Shown: positions 42,922 to 51,982, counted from the first letter of the stretch. The stretch: 64,000 nt of DNA from Mycobacterium sp. ENV421 (GCF_002887815.1 NZ_PDHO01000015.1:1-64000); one strand, 5' to 3'. Notes: a model not told the origin generated them from the letters alone. Translations and numbers: made by a program.

Positions 42922-44334
42922 ATGGCTTGCCCAGGCGCACGCGCTCGGCGGCTAGGGGCGGCCGCGATCGCCGCGTTGACATGCGCCTCATTGGTCTCGT
43001 CGTGCAGCTCCGGCGAGCAGGGGCTGGTGGTCAGCTTCTACACACCGGCCAGTGAGACGGCGACGTTCACCGCGGTGGCCAACCGCTGCACTGAAGAACT
43101 CGGCGGCCGCTTTCGCATCGAACAGCGCAGCCTGCCCAAGGCTGCCGACGATCAGCGGCTGCAGTTGGCGCGCAGGCTGACCGGAAACGACCGCACGCTC
43201 GACGTGATGGCGCTCGACGTGGTGTGGACCGCGGAGTTCGCCGAGGCGGGCTGGGCGCTGCCGTTGTCCGACGACCCCTCCGGACAGGCCGAGTCCGATG
43301 CGACCGACAACACCTTGCCCGGCCCCCTGCAGACGGCCAAGTGGCAGGACAAGCTGTACGCCGCACCGGTCACCACCAACACCCAATTGCTCTGGTATCG
43401 AGCCGATCTGGTGGCTCCACCGCCGGACACCTGGGACGGTATGGTCGCGGAGGCCACCCGCTTGCACGCCGAAGGCAAGCCCAGCTGGATCGCGGTGCAG
43501 GCCAAGCAGTACGAAGGCTTGGTGGTGTGGTTCAACACTCTGCTGGAAAGCGCTGGGGGACAGGTACTTTCCGATGACGGAAAGCGGGTCACGCTGACCG
43601 ACACCCCCGAACACCGGGCGGCGACGGTCAAGGCGCTGCAGATCATCAAGGCCGTCGCCACCGCGCCGGGGGCCGACCCGTCGGTCACCCAGACCGACGA
43701 GGGCACTGCACGGCTGGCCCTCGAACAGGGCAAGGCGGCGCTGGAGGTCAACTGGCCCTTCGTGTTCGCGTCGATGCTGGAGAACGCCGTCAAGGGTGGG
43801 GTGCCGTTCCTGCCGCTCAACGAGAAGCCGGAACTGAAGGGCAGCATCAACGACGCAGGCACCTTCTCGCCGAGCGACGATCAGTTCACCGTCGCCTTCG
43901 ATGCGTCCAAGGAAGTGTTCGGGTTCGCCCCCTACCCGGGAGTGATCCCCGGCCGGCCCACCCGGGTCACCCTGGGCGGGCTGAACCTCGCGGTGGCCAA
44001 AACCACCCGGCACGCGTCCGAGGCGTTTGAAGCCGTGCGCTGTATCCGCAACCTGGAGAACCAGAAGTACACCTCGATCGAGGGTGGCCTGCCGGCGGTG
44101 CGCACCTCGCTGTACTCCGATCCCGCGTTCCAACAGAAGTATCCGCAGTACGCGATCATCCGCGATCAGCTGACCACGGCGGCGGTGCGTCCGGCGACGC
44201 CGAACTATCAGGCTGTGTCGACCCGCATCTCGGCGACGCTGGCGCCTATCAGCCAGATCGACCCCGACAAGACTGCGGATGAACTCGCCGTCCAGGTGCA
44301 GAAGGCGATCGACGGCAAGGGGTTGATCCCGTGA
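42922..44334 (+). CDS. lpqY: trehalose-binding lipoprotein LpqY
   Basis: Substrate-binding protein of the LpqY-SugABC importer, which recovers trehalose released when trehalose monomycolate is used to build the mycomembrane. The 470-residue lipoprotein has lipobox LVSSC with the lipidated Cys28, then an extracellular-solute-binding family 1 fold (VVSFYTPASETATFTAVA, DVMALDVVWTAEFAEAGWALPL, APVTTNTQLLWYRADLV). M. tuberculosis LpqY is 468 residues. The ATG 42922 has GGGAGG ten bases upstream; GTG 42898 in frame would add eight residues and is possible. It overlaps sugA by four bases. Confidence 0.95.
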   Translation: MACPGARARRLGAAAIAALTCASLVSSCSSGEQGLVVSFYTPASETATFTAVANRCTEELGGRFRIEQRSLPKAADDQRLQLARRLTGNDRTLDVMALDVVWTAEFAEAGWALPLSDDPSGQAESDATDNTLPGPLQTAKWQDKLYAAPVTTNTQLLWYRADLVAPPPDTWDGMVAEATRLHAEGKPSWIAVQAKQYEGLVVWFNTLLESAGGQVLSDDGKRVTLTDTPEHRAATVKALQIIKAVATAPGADPSVTQTDEGTARLALEQGKAALEVNWPFVFASMLENAVKGGVPFLPLNEKPELKGSINDAGTFSPSDDQFTVAFDASKEVFGFAPYPGVIPGRPTRVTLGGLNLAVAKTTRHASEAFEAVRCIRNLENQKYTSIEGGLPAVRTSLYSDPAFQQKYPQYAIIRDQLTTAAVRPATPNYQAVSTRISATLAPISQIDPDKTADELAVQVQKAIDGKGLIP

Positions 44335-45251
44335 CCGCCCCCGCCCGCACGTCAGCGAATGCTGCGACCCGCAGCGATGACCGCCGGTCTCAGCGCAAGC
44401 TCGCCTACCTGCTGATCACCCCGGCCGTCGTTCTCATGCTCGCGGTGACCGCCTACCCGATCGTGTATGCGCTGTGGCTGAGCTTGCAGCGGTATAACCT
44501 GGCCAGCCCGGCCGACACGAAGTTCATCTGGTTCGAGAACTACCAGACCATCTTGAGTGACAACTACTGGTGGACGGCGTTCGTCATCACGCTGGTCATC
44601 ACGGTGGTCTCGGTGGCCATCGAGTTCGCGCTCGGCATGGCGCTCGCACTTGTCATGCACCGCACCATCTTCGGCAAGGGGTTGGTGCGCACCGCGATCC
44701 TCATTCCGTACGGGATCGTCACGGTCGCTGCTTCCTACAGTTGGTACTACGCGTGGACGCCGGGCACCGGATATCTGGCCAACCTGCTTCCGGACGGCAG
44801 TGCGCCACTGACCCAACAGATTCCGTCGTTGGCGATCATCATCTTGGCCGAGGTGTGGAAAACCACCCCGTTCATGGCGCTGCTGCTGCTGGCCGGGCTG
44901 GCTCTGGTGCCCGAGGATCTGCTCAAGGCCGCCGAGGTCGACGGGGCCGGCCCGTGGACCCGGCTGGTGAAGGTGACGTTGCCGTTGATCAAACCGGCGA
45001 TCCTGGTGGCGCTGGTGTTCCGCACGCTCGACGCGTTCCGCATCTTCGACAACATCTATGTGCTGACCGGTGGTGCCAACGACACCGCCTCGGTGTCGAT
45101 CCTCGGCTACGACAACCTGTTCAAGGCGTTCAACATCGGACTCGGCTCGGCGATCAGCGTGCTGGTGTTCCTGTCGGTGGCCGTCATCGCGTTCGTCTAT
45201 ATCAAGCTGTTCGGCGCGGCCGCGCCGGGCATGGACAACGAGGTGCGCTGA
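44331..45251 (+). CDS. sugA: trehalose ABC transporter permease SugA
   Basis: A 306-residue MalF-type permease with six transmembrane helices and an N-terminal cytoplasmic tail rich in Ser and Arg. The EAA loop that contacts the ATPase is LLKAAEVDGAGPWTRLVKVTLPLIKP (about 200-225). It forms a heterodimer with SugB and corresponds to Rv1236. GTG start overlapping the lpqY stop; its own stop overlaps the sugB ATG by one base (TGATG), so the four importer genes are one operon. Confidence 0.95.
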   Translation: MTAPARTSANAATRSDDRRSQRKLAYLLITPAVVLMLAVTAYPIVYALWLSLQRYNLASPADTKFIWFENYQTILSDNYWWTAFVITLVITVVSVAIEFALGMALALVMHRTIFGKGLVRTAILIPYGIVTVAASYSWYYAWTPGTGYLANLLPDGSAPLTQQIPSLAIIILAEVWKTTPFMALLLLAGLALVPEDLLKAAEVDGAGPWTRLVKVTLPLIKPAILVALVFRTLDAFRIFDNIYVLTGGANDTASVSILGYDNLFKAFNIGLGSAISVLVFLSVAVIAFVYIKLFGAAAPGMDNEVR

Positions 45252-46087
45252 TGGCTGAGCGGATCGGCACCCGGCGAACGGTGAGCTGGGTCGTGATCGA
45301 TGCGATCGTGGTGATCTACGCCCTCTTCCCGGTGCTGTGGATCCTGAGCCTGTCGCTCAAGCCCACGTCAACGGTCAAGGACGGCAAACTCATTCCGTCA
45401 GAGATCACCTTCGACAACTACAAGGGCATCTTCAGCGGTGACGCGTTCAGTTCCGCGTTGATCAATTCGATCGGCATCGGGCTGATCACCACGGTGATCG
45501 CGGTGGTGATCGGGGGCATGGCGGCCTACGCCGTCGCCCGACTGGAGTTCACCGGCAAGAAGGCGCTGATCGGCGCAGCGCTGCTGATCGCGATGTTCCC
45601 CCAGATCTCGCTGGTGACACCGCTGTTCAACATCGAGCGCCGGCTCGGTCTGTTCGACACCTGGCCCGGGTTGATCATTCCGTACATCACGTTCGCGCTG
45701 CCGTTGGCGATCTACACGCTGTCGGCGTTCTTCCGGGAGATTCCCTGGGATCTGGAGAAGGCCGCCAAGATGGACGGCGCAACACCGGCTCAGGCGTTTC
45801 GCCGGGTGATCGCGCCGCTGGCCGCACCGGGCATCGTGACGGCGGCCATCCTGGTGTTCATCTTCGCGTGGAACGACCTGCTGCTGGCCCTGTCGCTGAC
45901 CGCCACCGACGCCGCGATCACCGCGCCGGTGGCCATCGCGAACTTCACCGGCAGTTCGCAATTCGAGGAACCGACCGGGTCGATCGCCGCTGGGGCGATG
46001 GTGATCACGGTTCCGATCATCGTGTTCGTTCTGATCTTCCAACGACGGATCGTCGCCGGGCTGACCTCCGGCGCGGTGAAGGGGTAG
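45251..46087 (+). CDS. sugB: trehalose ABC transporter permease SugB
   Basis: A 278-residue MalG-type permease with six transmembrane helices and the EAA loop LEKAAKMDGATPAQAFRRVIAPLAAPG (about 173-199). The N-terminal helix VVIDAIVVIYALFPVLWILSLSLKP is characteristic. Partner of SugA; corresponds to Rv1237. The ATG 45251 is embedded in the sugA stop; sugC follows after 11 bases. Confidence 0.95.
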   Translation: MAERIGTRRTVSWVVIDAIVVIYALFPVLWILSLSLKPTSTVKDGKLIPSEITFDNYKGIFSGDAFSSALINSIGIGLITTVIAVVIGGMAAYAVARLEFTGKKALIGAALLIAMFPQISLVTPLFNIERRLGLFDTWPGLIIPYITFALPLAIYTLSAFFREIPWDLEKAAKMDGATPAQAFRRVIAPLAAPGIVTAAILVFIFAWNDLLLALSLTATDAAITAPVAIANFTGSSQFEEPTGSIAAGAMVITVPIIVFVLIFQRRIVAGLTSGAVKG

Positions 46088-46098
46088 CGAGGTTTTCG

Positions 46099-47271
46099 AT
46101 GGCCGAGATAGTCCTGGACCATGTCAGCAAGAATTATCCGGACGGTGCTGTCGCCGTGAAGGATCTGAGCCTGACGATCGCCGACGGCGAGTTCGTCATC
46201 CTGGTCGGGCCGTCCGGCTGCGGCAAGTCCACCACCCTCAACATGATCGCCGGCCTGGAGGACATCAGCGCCGGGGAGCTGCGGATCGGCGGCGACCGGG
46301 TCAACGAGAAGGCGCCCCGCGAACGTGACATCGCGATGGTGTTCCAGTCCTATGCGCTCTACCCGCACATGACCGTCCGGCAGAACATCGCGTTCCCGTT
46401 GACGCTGGCCAAGTTGAACAAGGCCGACATCGCCAAGAAGGTCGAGGAGACGGCGAAAATCCTTGACCTGAACGAGCTTCTGGACCGCAAGCCCTCGCAG
46501 CTGTCCGGTGGCCAGCGCCAGCGGGTCGCGATGGGCCGGGCGATCGTCCGCCAGCCCAAAGCGTTCCTGATGGACGAGCCGTTGAGCAACCTCGACGCGA
46601 AGCTCCGGGTGCAGATGCGCGGTGAGATCGCCCGGCTGCAGAACCGGCTGGGGACCACCACCGTCTACGTGACACACGACCAGACCGAGGCGATGACGCT
46701 CGGTGACCGGGTCGTGGTGCTGCGCGGCGGTGAGGCTCAGCAGATCGGTACGCCGGGTGAGCTGTACGGACGGCCGGCGAACCTGTTCGTCGCCGGCTTC
46801 ATCGGCTCGCCGGCGATGAACTTCTTCCCGGCAACGCTCGACGGTATGAGCCTGCGGTTGCCGTTCGGCGAGGTGACGCTGAGCCAGGACGTGCAGAACG
46901 TTCTGGGACAACACCCCAAGGCCGGCAACGTCATTGTCGGCATCCGGCCCGAACACTTCGAGGATGCGGCGCTCCTGGACGCCTACGAACGCATCCAGGC
47001 CACCACCTTCGAGGTGACGGTGGACCTGGTCGAGTCGCTGGGCGCCGACAAGTACGTGTATTTCACGACCGCCGGCGACAGCGCGAAGGCGGCACAGCTG
47101 GCTGAACTGGCCGCCGAGTCCGGTGCCGGTGAGAACGATTTCGTGGCACGGCTTTCCGCGGATTCCAAGGCGGCGATCGGGCAGTCGATCGAGTTGGCGT
47201 TCGACACGACCAAGCTGCACATCTTCGACGCCGACAGCGGCGTGAATCTGACCATTGCGCCCGCAGGTTAA
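46099..47271 (+). CDS. sugC: trehalose ABC transporter ATPase SugC
   Basis: A 390-residue MalK-type ATPase. Walker A GPSGCGKST at 37-45, Q-loop VFQSYALYPHMTV near 81, signature LSGGQRQRVAMGRA at 135-148, Walker B FLMDEPLSNLD at 156-166, switch His in VTHDQTEAM, and a C-terminal OB/regulatory domain (IVGIRPEHFEDAALL). It energises SugAB and corresponds to Rv1238. The ATG was chosen by the MAEIVLDHVSKNYPDG start; GAGG lies ten to fifteen bases upstream. The next gene starts on the base after its stop. Confidence 0.96.
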   Translation: MAEIVLDHVSKNYPDGAVAVKDLSLTIADGEFVILVGPSGCGKSTTLNMIAGLEDISAGELRIGGDRVNEKAPRERDIAMVFQSYALYPHMTVRQNIAFPLTLAKLNKADIAKKVEETAKILDLNELLDRKPSQLSGGQRQRVAMGRAIVRQPKAFLMDEPLSNLDAKLRVQMRGEIARLQNRLGTTTVYVTHDQTEAMTLGDRVVVLRGGEAQQIGTPGELYGRPANLFVAGFIGSPAMNFFPATLDGMSLRLPFGEVTLSQDVQNVLGQHPKAGNVIVGIRPEHFEDAALLDAYERIQATTFEVTVDLVESLGADKYVYFTTAGDSAKAAQLAELAAESGAGENDFVARLSADSKAAIGQSIELAFDTTKLHIFDADSGVNLTIAPAG

Positions 47272-47868
47272 GTGAGTCAGCCCCTGGATTCGGTCCGCGC
47301 GCACGTGCGCGGCCACTTCGCCGACGCCGGACTGGACGCCGAGCCGGATTCGGCCAGCGTGACATTCCTCGGACTGGAGCGCATCGAGGTGCTGCGGTTC
47401 GGGCCGGACCCGGGCGGCGTGGCTCACTATGTGACGCTGGGGTGTTCGCGGCACCCGATGACCGAGCCGACGGCCGGCGTCGCCGACCCGTTGCACGGCC
47501 CGCGGGCCGAGGTCGTCCTGACTCTGAGGGCCACCACGCCGACCACGGGGCTGGCCCGCAGCCTGGCCGTGGTGGCGGCCACGCCCGCCGTCGAGGGGGT
47601 GGTGCTGGTCGCCGACGCGCTGATCGACTTGTCCGCGCCGCTATGGGACGGTGCGGCGTTCACCGCTGTGCTGCTGGGTGATTCGGCTCTTCCCGACCTG
47701 CCGCTGGAGGCGCCCCGCGACCCGGTGCGGTTCCTGGCGGCGATCCCGGTGACCCAGACCGAGGCGGCGTGGGTGCGCCTCAAGGGTGCCGACGCGATGC
47801 GCCAGGCCTGGCTCGACGACGGGGTCGACGTGCTGGACCCGAACAGGCGTGCAGCGCAACCGGGTTAG
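47272..47868 (+). CDS. suppressor-of-fused (SUFU)-like domain protein
   Basis: A 198-residue protein with the SUFU-like layout: RAHVRGHFADAGL, a beta strand block IEVLRFGPDPGGVAHYVTLGCSRHPMTEP, then AEVVLTLRA, and FLAAIPVTQTEAAWVRLKGADAMRQAWLDDGVDVLDPNR, the last closely like the C-terminus of bacterial suppressor-of-fused proteins. Function in bacteria is unknown; some relatives are immunity proteins. Its GTG lies on the base after the sugC stop, so it is cotranscribed with the trehalose importer, a link not explained by any known role. Convergent with corA. Confidence 0.85.
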   Translation: MSQPLDSVRAHVRGHFADAGLDAEPDSASVTFLGLERIEVLRFGPDPGGVAHYVTLGCSRHPMTEPTAGVADPLHGPRAEVVLTLRATTPTTGLARSLAVVAATPAVEGVVLVADALIDLSAPLWDGAAFTAVLLGDSALPDLPLEAPRDPVRFLAAIPVTQTEAAWVRLKGADAMRQAWLDDGVDVLDPNRRAAQPG

Positions 47869-47872
47869 ACCC

Positions 47873-48976
47873 TCACAGCCAGTTGTTTCGCCGGAAGTTC
47901 AGGTAGAGGAACCCGCAGACGGTCGCCATGAGGGCCAATACCGCCGGATAGCCCCACGTCCAGGACAGCTCCGGCATGTGCTCGAAGTTCATTCCGTAGA
48001 TACCGGCGATCATCGTCGGCACCGCCGCGATCGCGACCCACGCCGAGATCTTGCGCATGTCGACGTTCTGTTGCATGCCCACCTTCGCCAGTGCGGCCTG
48101 CACCAGTGACGACAGCATTTCGTCGTAGGACTCGATCCGGTCGGCCGCCTGCGCGGCGTGATCCAGCACGTCGCGCATATAGCGCAGGATCTCTTTGGAC
48201 ATCAGGTCTTTGAAGTCGGGATTGAATCGGCCGAGCGCCACGGTGAGAGGCGATACCGCCCTTCGCAATTCGACAACTTCACGCTTGAGCAGATAGATCG
48301 GTTCGATGTCGGTTTTCTTGAGCGGGGAGAATGTCTCCGACTCGATGGCGTCGATATCGCACTCCATCAGCTCGCTGACGTCGCGGTAGGTGTCCACGAC
48401 GTGGTCGGCGATCGCGTGCATGACCGCGTACGGGCCCAGCGCCAGGTGCTGGTGTTCCTCTTCGAGGTGTTTGCGCAGTCCGGCCAGTCCGGTGTGGTCG
48501 CCGTGGCGCACCGTCACGACGAAATCGGCGCCGACGAACACCATGATCTCTCCGGTTTCGACGATTTCACGGGCCAGCGCGACCGACTCATGTGGCACGT
48601 ACGTCACCGTCTTGAGCACCAGGAACAGCGTGTCGTCGTAGCGTTCGACCTTGGGGCGCTGGTGGGCGTGCACCGCATCCTCGACGGCCAGCGGGTGCAG
48701 GCCGAACACCTCGGCCACCGCCTGCATCTGGTGTTCGTCGGGTTCGTGCAGACCGATCCACACGAACGCCTTCTGTCCGCCGGCCTCGAGCTCGCGAACC
48801 CGTTCCAGCGCGGCGGCGTGGGTGAACTTGCCGGCCAGCCGGTCACCTTCGACGTAGACCGCGCAGTCGACCATGGCCCGCGCGACGGGCACGTGAATGC
48901 GTTTGGCGTCGACGGGAGTGGATCGGGTGCGGGTCACGCCCAGCAGAGCCTGTGGGCGTGGACGAAACGACGGCAT
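47873..48976 (-). CDS. corA: CorA-type magnesium/cobalt channel
   Basis: A 367-residue CorA protein: a large N-terminal cytosolic domain (about 1-300) with an extended helix EVVELRRAVSPLTVALGR, two C-terminal membrane helices, and the selectivity motif Gly328-Met329-Asn330 (IYGMNFEHMPEL). The short basic tail ends NFRRNNWL. It forms a pentameric Mg2+ (and Co2+) channel. It corresponds to Rv1239c. The ATG 48976 is preceded by GGGGAGG, and 25 bases upstream a perfect 10-bp hairpin lies in the leader, a candidate regulatory element. Confidence 0.95.
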   Translation of the reverse strand: MPSFRPRPQALLGVTRTRSTPVDAKRIHVPVARAMVDCAVYVEGDRLAGKFTHAAALERVRELEAGGQKAFVWIGLHEPDEHQMQAVAEVFGLHPLAVEDAVHAHQRPKVERYDDTLFLVLKTVTYVPHESVALAREIVETGEIMVFVGADFVVTVRHGDHTGLAGLRKHLEEEHQHLALGPYAVMHAIADHVVDTYRDVSELMECDIDAIESETFSPLKKTDIEPIYLLKREVVELRRAVSPLTVALGRFNPDFKDLMSKEILRYMRDVLDHAAQAADRIESYDEMLSSLVQAALAKVGMQQNVDMRKISAWVAIAAVPTMIAGIYGMNFEHMPELSWTWGYPAVLALMATVCGFLYLNFRRNNWL

Positions 48977-49000
48977 GACCCGACCTCCCCGTGAGCGGCA

Positions 49001-49024
49001 GGCGGGGCCCTGACGGGCCCCGCC
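49001..49024. promoter_or_regulatory. perfect hairpin in the corA/malic-enzyme divergent gap
   Basis: GGCGGGGCCC-TGAC-GGGCCCCGCC: ten paired bases with a four-base loop. For corA it would sit in the 5' leader immediately before the ribosome site. There is no following U-tract on either strand. Confidence 0.75.
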
Positions 49025-49101
49025 GAAATGTTACGCGCCGGTAGTGTTGTCGGCGTAGTTCACGCCGGGGAGACCCTGGTCGGTGAGGTATTGGGGGCGA
49101 G

Positions 49102-49107
49102 TACCCT
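49102..49107 (+). promoter_or_regulatory. -10 box of the malic enzyme gene, predicted leaderless
   Basis: TACCCT, six bases, then the GTG at 49114; no ribosome site in between. Confidence 0.5.
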
Positions 49108-49113
49108 GACGCC

Positions 49114-50283
49114 GTGTCCGAAACAGTGAGTACCCCCCGCGTCGTTATCGACGACGAAGAGATCTTCGCCGCTCACGTGGGCGGCAAGCTGTCCGTCGAG
49201 CTGAAGGCGCCGCTGGACACCCAGCGCGCACTGTCGATCGCCTACACCCCCGGCGTAGCCCAGGTCAGCCGGGCGATCGCCGCCGACCACACGCTGGCTG
49301 CGCGCTACACCTGGTCCAATCGACTGGTCGCGGTGATCAGTGACGGAACCGCGGTGCTCGGCCTCGGTGACATCGGTCCCGCGGCGTCGCTGCCGGTCAT
49401 GGAGGGCAAGTCCGCGCTGTTCAAGACCTTCGGCGGGCTGGACTCGATCCCGATCGTGTTGGACACGAAAGACCCCGACGAGATCGTCGAGACGATCATC
49501 CGTCTGCGTCCGACGTTCGGCGCGGTCAACCTCGAGGACATCTCCGCGCCACGCTGCTTCGAGATCGAGCGCCGCCTGATCGAGGCGCTGGACTGCCCGG
49601 TCATGCACGACGACCAGCACGGCACCGCGATCGTCGTACTCGCGGCACTGATCGGCGCCACCAGGGTCCTCGATCGTGACATGCACTCGCTGAAGGTGGT
49701 CATGTCGGGTGCGGGTGCGGCCGGCGTCGCATGCACGAACATCCTGTTGGCTGCGGGCATCACCGACATCACCGTGCTGGACAGCCAGGGCATCCTGCAC
49801 ACCGGTCGCGACGACATGAACTCGGTCAAGGCGGAGCTGGCCACCCGGACCAACCCGCGCGGGCTCACCGGCGGGATCGCCGAGGCGCTCAACGGCGCCG
49901 ACGTCTTCATGGGCGTCTCGGCCGGACTCGTTCCCGAGGAATTGATCGCCACGATGACCCCCGGCGGCATCGTGTTCGCGATGTCCAATCCCGACCCCGA
50001 AATCCACCCGGACGCGGCGCGGAAGCACGCCGCGATCGTGGCGACCGGTCGAAGCGACTTCCCGAACCAGATCAACAATGTTCTGGCGTTCCCCGGTGTC
50101 TTCCGCGGAGCGCTGGACGCCGGCGCGCGGCGGATCACCGAGAAGATGAAAGTCGCAGCGGCAGAGGCGATCTTCTCCGTCGTCGGCGACGACTTGGCGG
50201 CCGATCACATCGTGCCGAGCCCGCTGGATCCGCGGGTCGGGCCTGCGGTGGCTGCAGCGGTGGCGGCGGCATCCGAAGCCTGA
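49114..50283 (+). CDS. NAD(P)-dependent malic enzyme
   Basis: Oxidative decarboxylation of malate to pyruvate with NAD(P)+. The 389-residue small-type enzyme has the N-terminal LSIAYTPGVAQVSRAIA with the catalytic Tyr, LGLGDIGPAASLPVMEGKSALFK with the Lys general base, the metal-binding MHDDQHGTA, and a Rossmann fold VVMSGAGAAGVACTNILL. The TDISAPRCFEIE-type block (LEDISAPRCFEIERRL) is typical. Malate feeds from the TCA cycle, so it connects with Kgd in this window. M. tuberculosis has mdh (Rv1240) at this position after corA; here malic enzyme takes that place. GTG start, predicted leaderless. Confidence 0.93.
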   Translation: MSETVSTPRVVIDDEEIFAAHVGGKLSVELKAPLDTQRALSIAYTPGVAQVSRAIAADHTLAARYTWSNRLVAVISDGTAVLGLGDIGPAASLPVMEGKSALFKTFGGLDSIPIVLDTKDPDEIVETIIRLRPTFGAVNLEDISAPRCFEIERRLIEALDCPVMHDDQHGTAIVVLAALIGATRVLDRDMHSLKVVMSGAGAAGVACTNILLAAGITDITVLDSQGILHTGRDDMNSVKAELATRTNPRGLTGGIAEALNGADVFMGVSAGLVPEELIATMTPGGIVFAMSNPDPEIHPDAARKHAAIVATGRSDFPNQINNVLAFPGVFRGALDAGARRITEKMKVAAAEAIFSVVGDDLAADHIVPSPLDPRVGPAVAAAVAAASEA

Positions 50284-50305
50284 GTGAAACGTGCTGAGGC
50301 CGACG

Positions 50306-51145
50306 ATGTTTCGCCGGCTGATGCTCGGACTTCTGGTTCTGGCGGCGGTCGCCTGCGGGTCGCCGGCGCCGGGACCGTCGATGGCCGTCGGCGCCACTGC
50401 CGACCCGGAATACACCCTGCTGGCCAATCTGTACGCCGCCGCTCTGCGCTCCTATGGGACGGGCGCGCACGTGCAAATCGTCGAGGATCCCTTGACCGCG
50501 CTGGATTCCGGAGCGGTGAGCGTGGTGCCGGGATTCACCGGGAGGCTGCTGCAGAAGTTCGCGCCGGGCACGAAGGCCCGGTCGGATTCCGAGGTGTACA
50601 AGGCGCTGCTCGGTGTGTTACCCGAAGGTGTGGCTGCCGGTGACTACACCACCGCCGCCGACGACAAGCCCGCGCTGGCCGTCACCGACGCGACCGCGTC
50701 GGCCTGGGACAGCCGGGACCTGACCGCACTGGTGAGCCATTGCGCCGGGCTGCGCCTCGGAGCCGTCGCATACGCCAGGGGACTGCCGACCACCGTCGGT
50801 GGCTGCACGCTCCCGCCGGCGCGCGACTTCCCGGACAAGGCAACGATGTTCGCCGCGCTACGGGCAGGGGACATCACCGCGGGCTGGACGGGAACCGCCG
50901 ACACCGGTGTGCCGAGTGATCTGGTCGTCCTGGCCGACCGCAAACCGGAACTGGTGATGGCCGAGAACATCGTGCCGCTCTACCGCCGCAACGAACTCGA
51001 CGACCCGCAGGTTCGCGCGATCAACGAACTCGCCGGCGTGCTCGACACCGGCTCGCTGGTCGACATGCGCCAGCACGTCGCCGACGGGCGCGACCCGCGG
51101 TGGGTCGCCGAGGAATGGTTGTCCGGGCACCCGTTGGGGCGCTGA
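50306..51145 (+). CDS. lpqZ: glycine-betaine-type substrate-binding lipoprotein LpqZ
   Basis: A 279-residue lipoprotein: signal MFRRLMLGLLVLAAVAC with the lipidated Cys17, then an OpuAC-like domain (PEYTLLANLYAAALRSYGTGAHVQIVEDPLTALDSGAVSVVPGFTGRLLQKF). The GFTGRLL and IVPLYRRNEL segments match glycine betaine/choline-binding proteins. No transporter genes adjoin it. It corresponds to Rv1244 LpqZ. The ATG 50306 has GAGG seven bases before; GTG 50291 would add five residues. It begins 22 bases after the malic enzyme stop and is probably cotranscribed. Confidence 0.88.
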   Translation: MFRRLMLGLLVLAAVACGSPAPGPSMAVGATADPEYTLLANLYAAALRSYGTGAHVQIVEDPLTALDSGAVSVVPGFTGRLLQKFAPGTKARSDSEVYKALLGVLPEGVAAGDYTTAADDKPALAVTDATASAWDSRDLTALVSHCAGLRLGAVAYARGLPTTVGGCTLPPARDFPDKATMFAALRAGDITAGWTGTADTGVPSDLVVLADRKPELVMAENIVPLYRRNELDDPQVRAINELAGVLDTGSLVDMRQHVADGRDPRWVAEEWLSGHPLGR

Positions 51146-51151
51146 GGACAC

Positions 51152-51982
51152 TCAGCGCATCGGGGGAGCGAGCTTGGGCAGCACGGTGGAGAACAGCTGC
51201 TGATAGCCCGAACCGGTGATGCGCACGATCACGTCGAGGATCTTGGCGTCGGCCCCCACCAGCACCCGCGCCTTGTTCTTGCGGACGGCGTCGAGGATGA
51301 TCTGGGCTGCGCGCTCCGGCGTCGTCCTGGCCAGCTTCTTGTCGAAGGCGCTGGCCATCGCGGCTTGATCGAGCCCTTCGGCCACCGTGGAATTACGCGC
51401 GATCGCGGTCTTGATCCCGCCGGGGTGCACCGTGGTCACCTTGACCGGGTGCTTGGCCAGGATCATCTCCTGGCGCAGCGCTTCGGTGAAGCCGCGCACC
51501 GCGAACTTGGCGGCGTTGTAGGCGGCCTGGCCGGGCACGGAGAAGATGCCGAACAGGCTGGAGACGTTGACGATGTGGCCGTCGCCGGACTCGATGAGGT
51601 AGGGCAGGAAGACCTTGGTGCCGTTGACGACGCCCCAGAAGTCGACGTCCATGATCCGCTCGATGTCCTTGTACTGGCTGATCTCGACGTCACCGGAGAA
51701 CGCGATGCCGGCATTGTTGTAGATCTGGTTGACCTTGCCGAAGTGCGCCTTGACGCCGTCGGCGTAGGCCTGGAAGGCCTCCCGCTCGGTGACGTTCAGC
51801 CGGTCGGCCTTGACGTCCACACCGATCGCCTTGAGGCGCTCCTCGGTGATCGCGAGACCCTCGGTGTCGATATCGCTGATGGCCAGCTTGGCACCCGACC
51901 GGCCCAACTCGATCGCCAGTGCCTGACCGATGCCCGACCCGGCTCCGGTCACCACCGCTACCTTTCCGGCGAACCCCTGCAT
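51152..51982 (-). CDS. short-chain dehydrogenase/reductase (Rv1245c-like)
   Basis: A 276-residue classical SDR. NAD(P)-binding TGAGSGIG at 12-19, NNAG at mid-protein, and the Ser-Tyr-Lys triad in VNVSSLFGIFSVPGQAAYNAAKFA. An acidic SDIDTEG after the second strand favours NAD+ over NADP+. The C-terminal third contains PPMR-like end sequence common to mycobacterial SDRs near lpqZ. Substrate unknown. The stop is six bases from convergent lpqZ. GAGGAG upstream of the ATG 51982 is a good ribosome site. Confidence 0.92.
   Translation of the reverse strand: MQGFAGKVAVVTGAGSGIGQALAIELGRSGAKLAISDIDTEGLAITEERLKAIGVDVKADRLNVTEREAFQAYADGVKAHFGKVNQIYNNAGIAFSGDVEISQYKDIERIMDVDFWGVVNGTKVFLPYLIESGDGHIVNVSSLFGIFSVPGQAAYNAAKFAVRGFTEALRQEMILAKHPVKVTTVHPGGIKTAIARNSTVAEGLDQAAMASAFDKKLARTTPERAAQIILDAVRKNKARVLVGADAKILDVIVRITGSGYQQLFSTVLPKLAPPMR

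Noticed and set aside
45790..47496. A 568-codon open frame on the minus strand
   Set aside because: Opposite sugB and sugC, which are certain genes; the translation has shadow composition and no recognisable domain.
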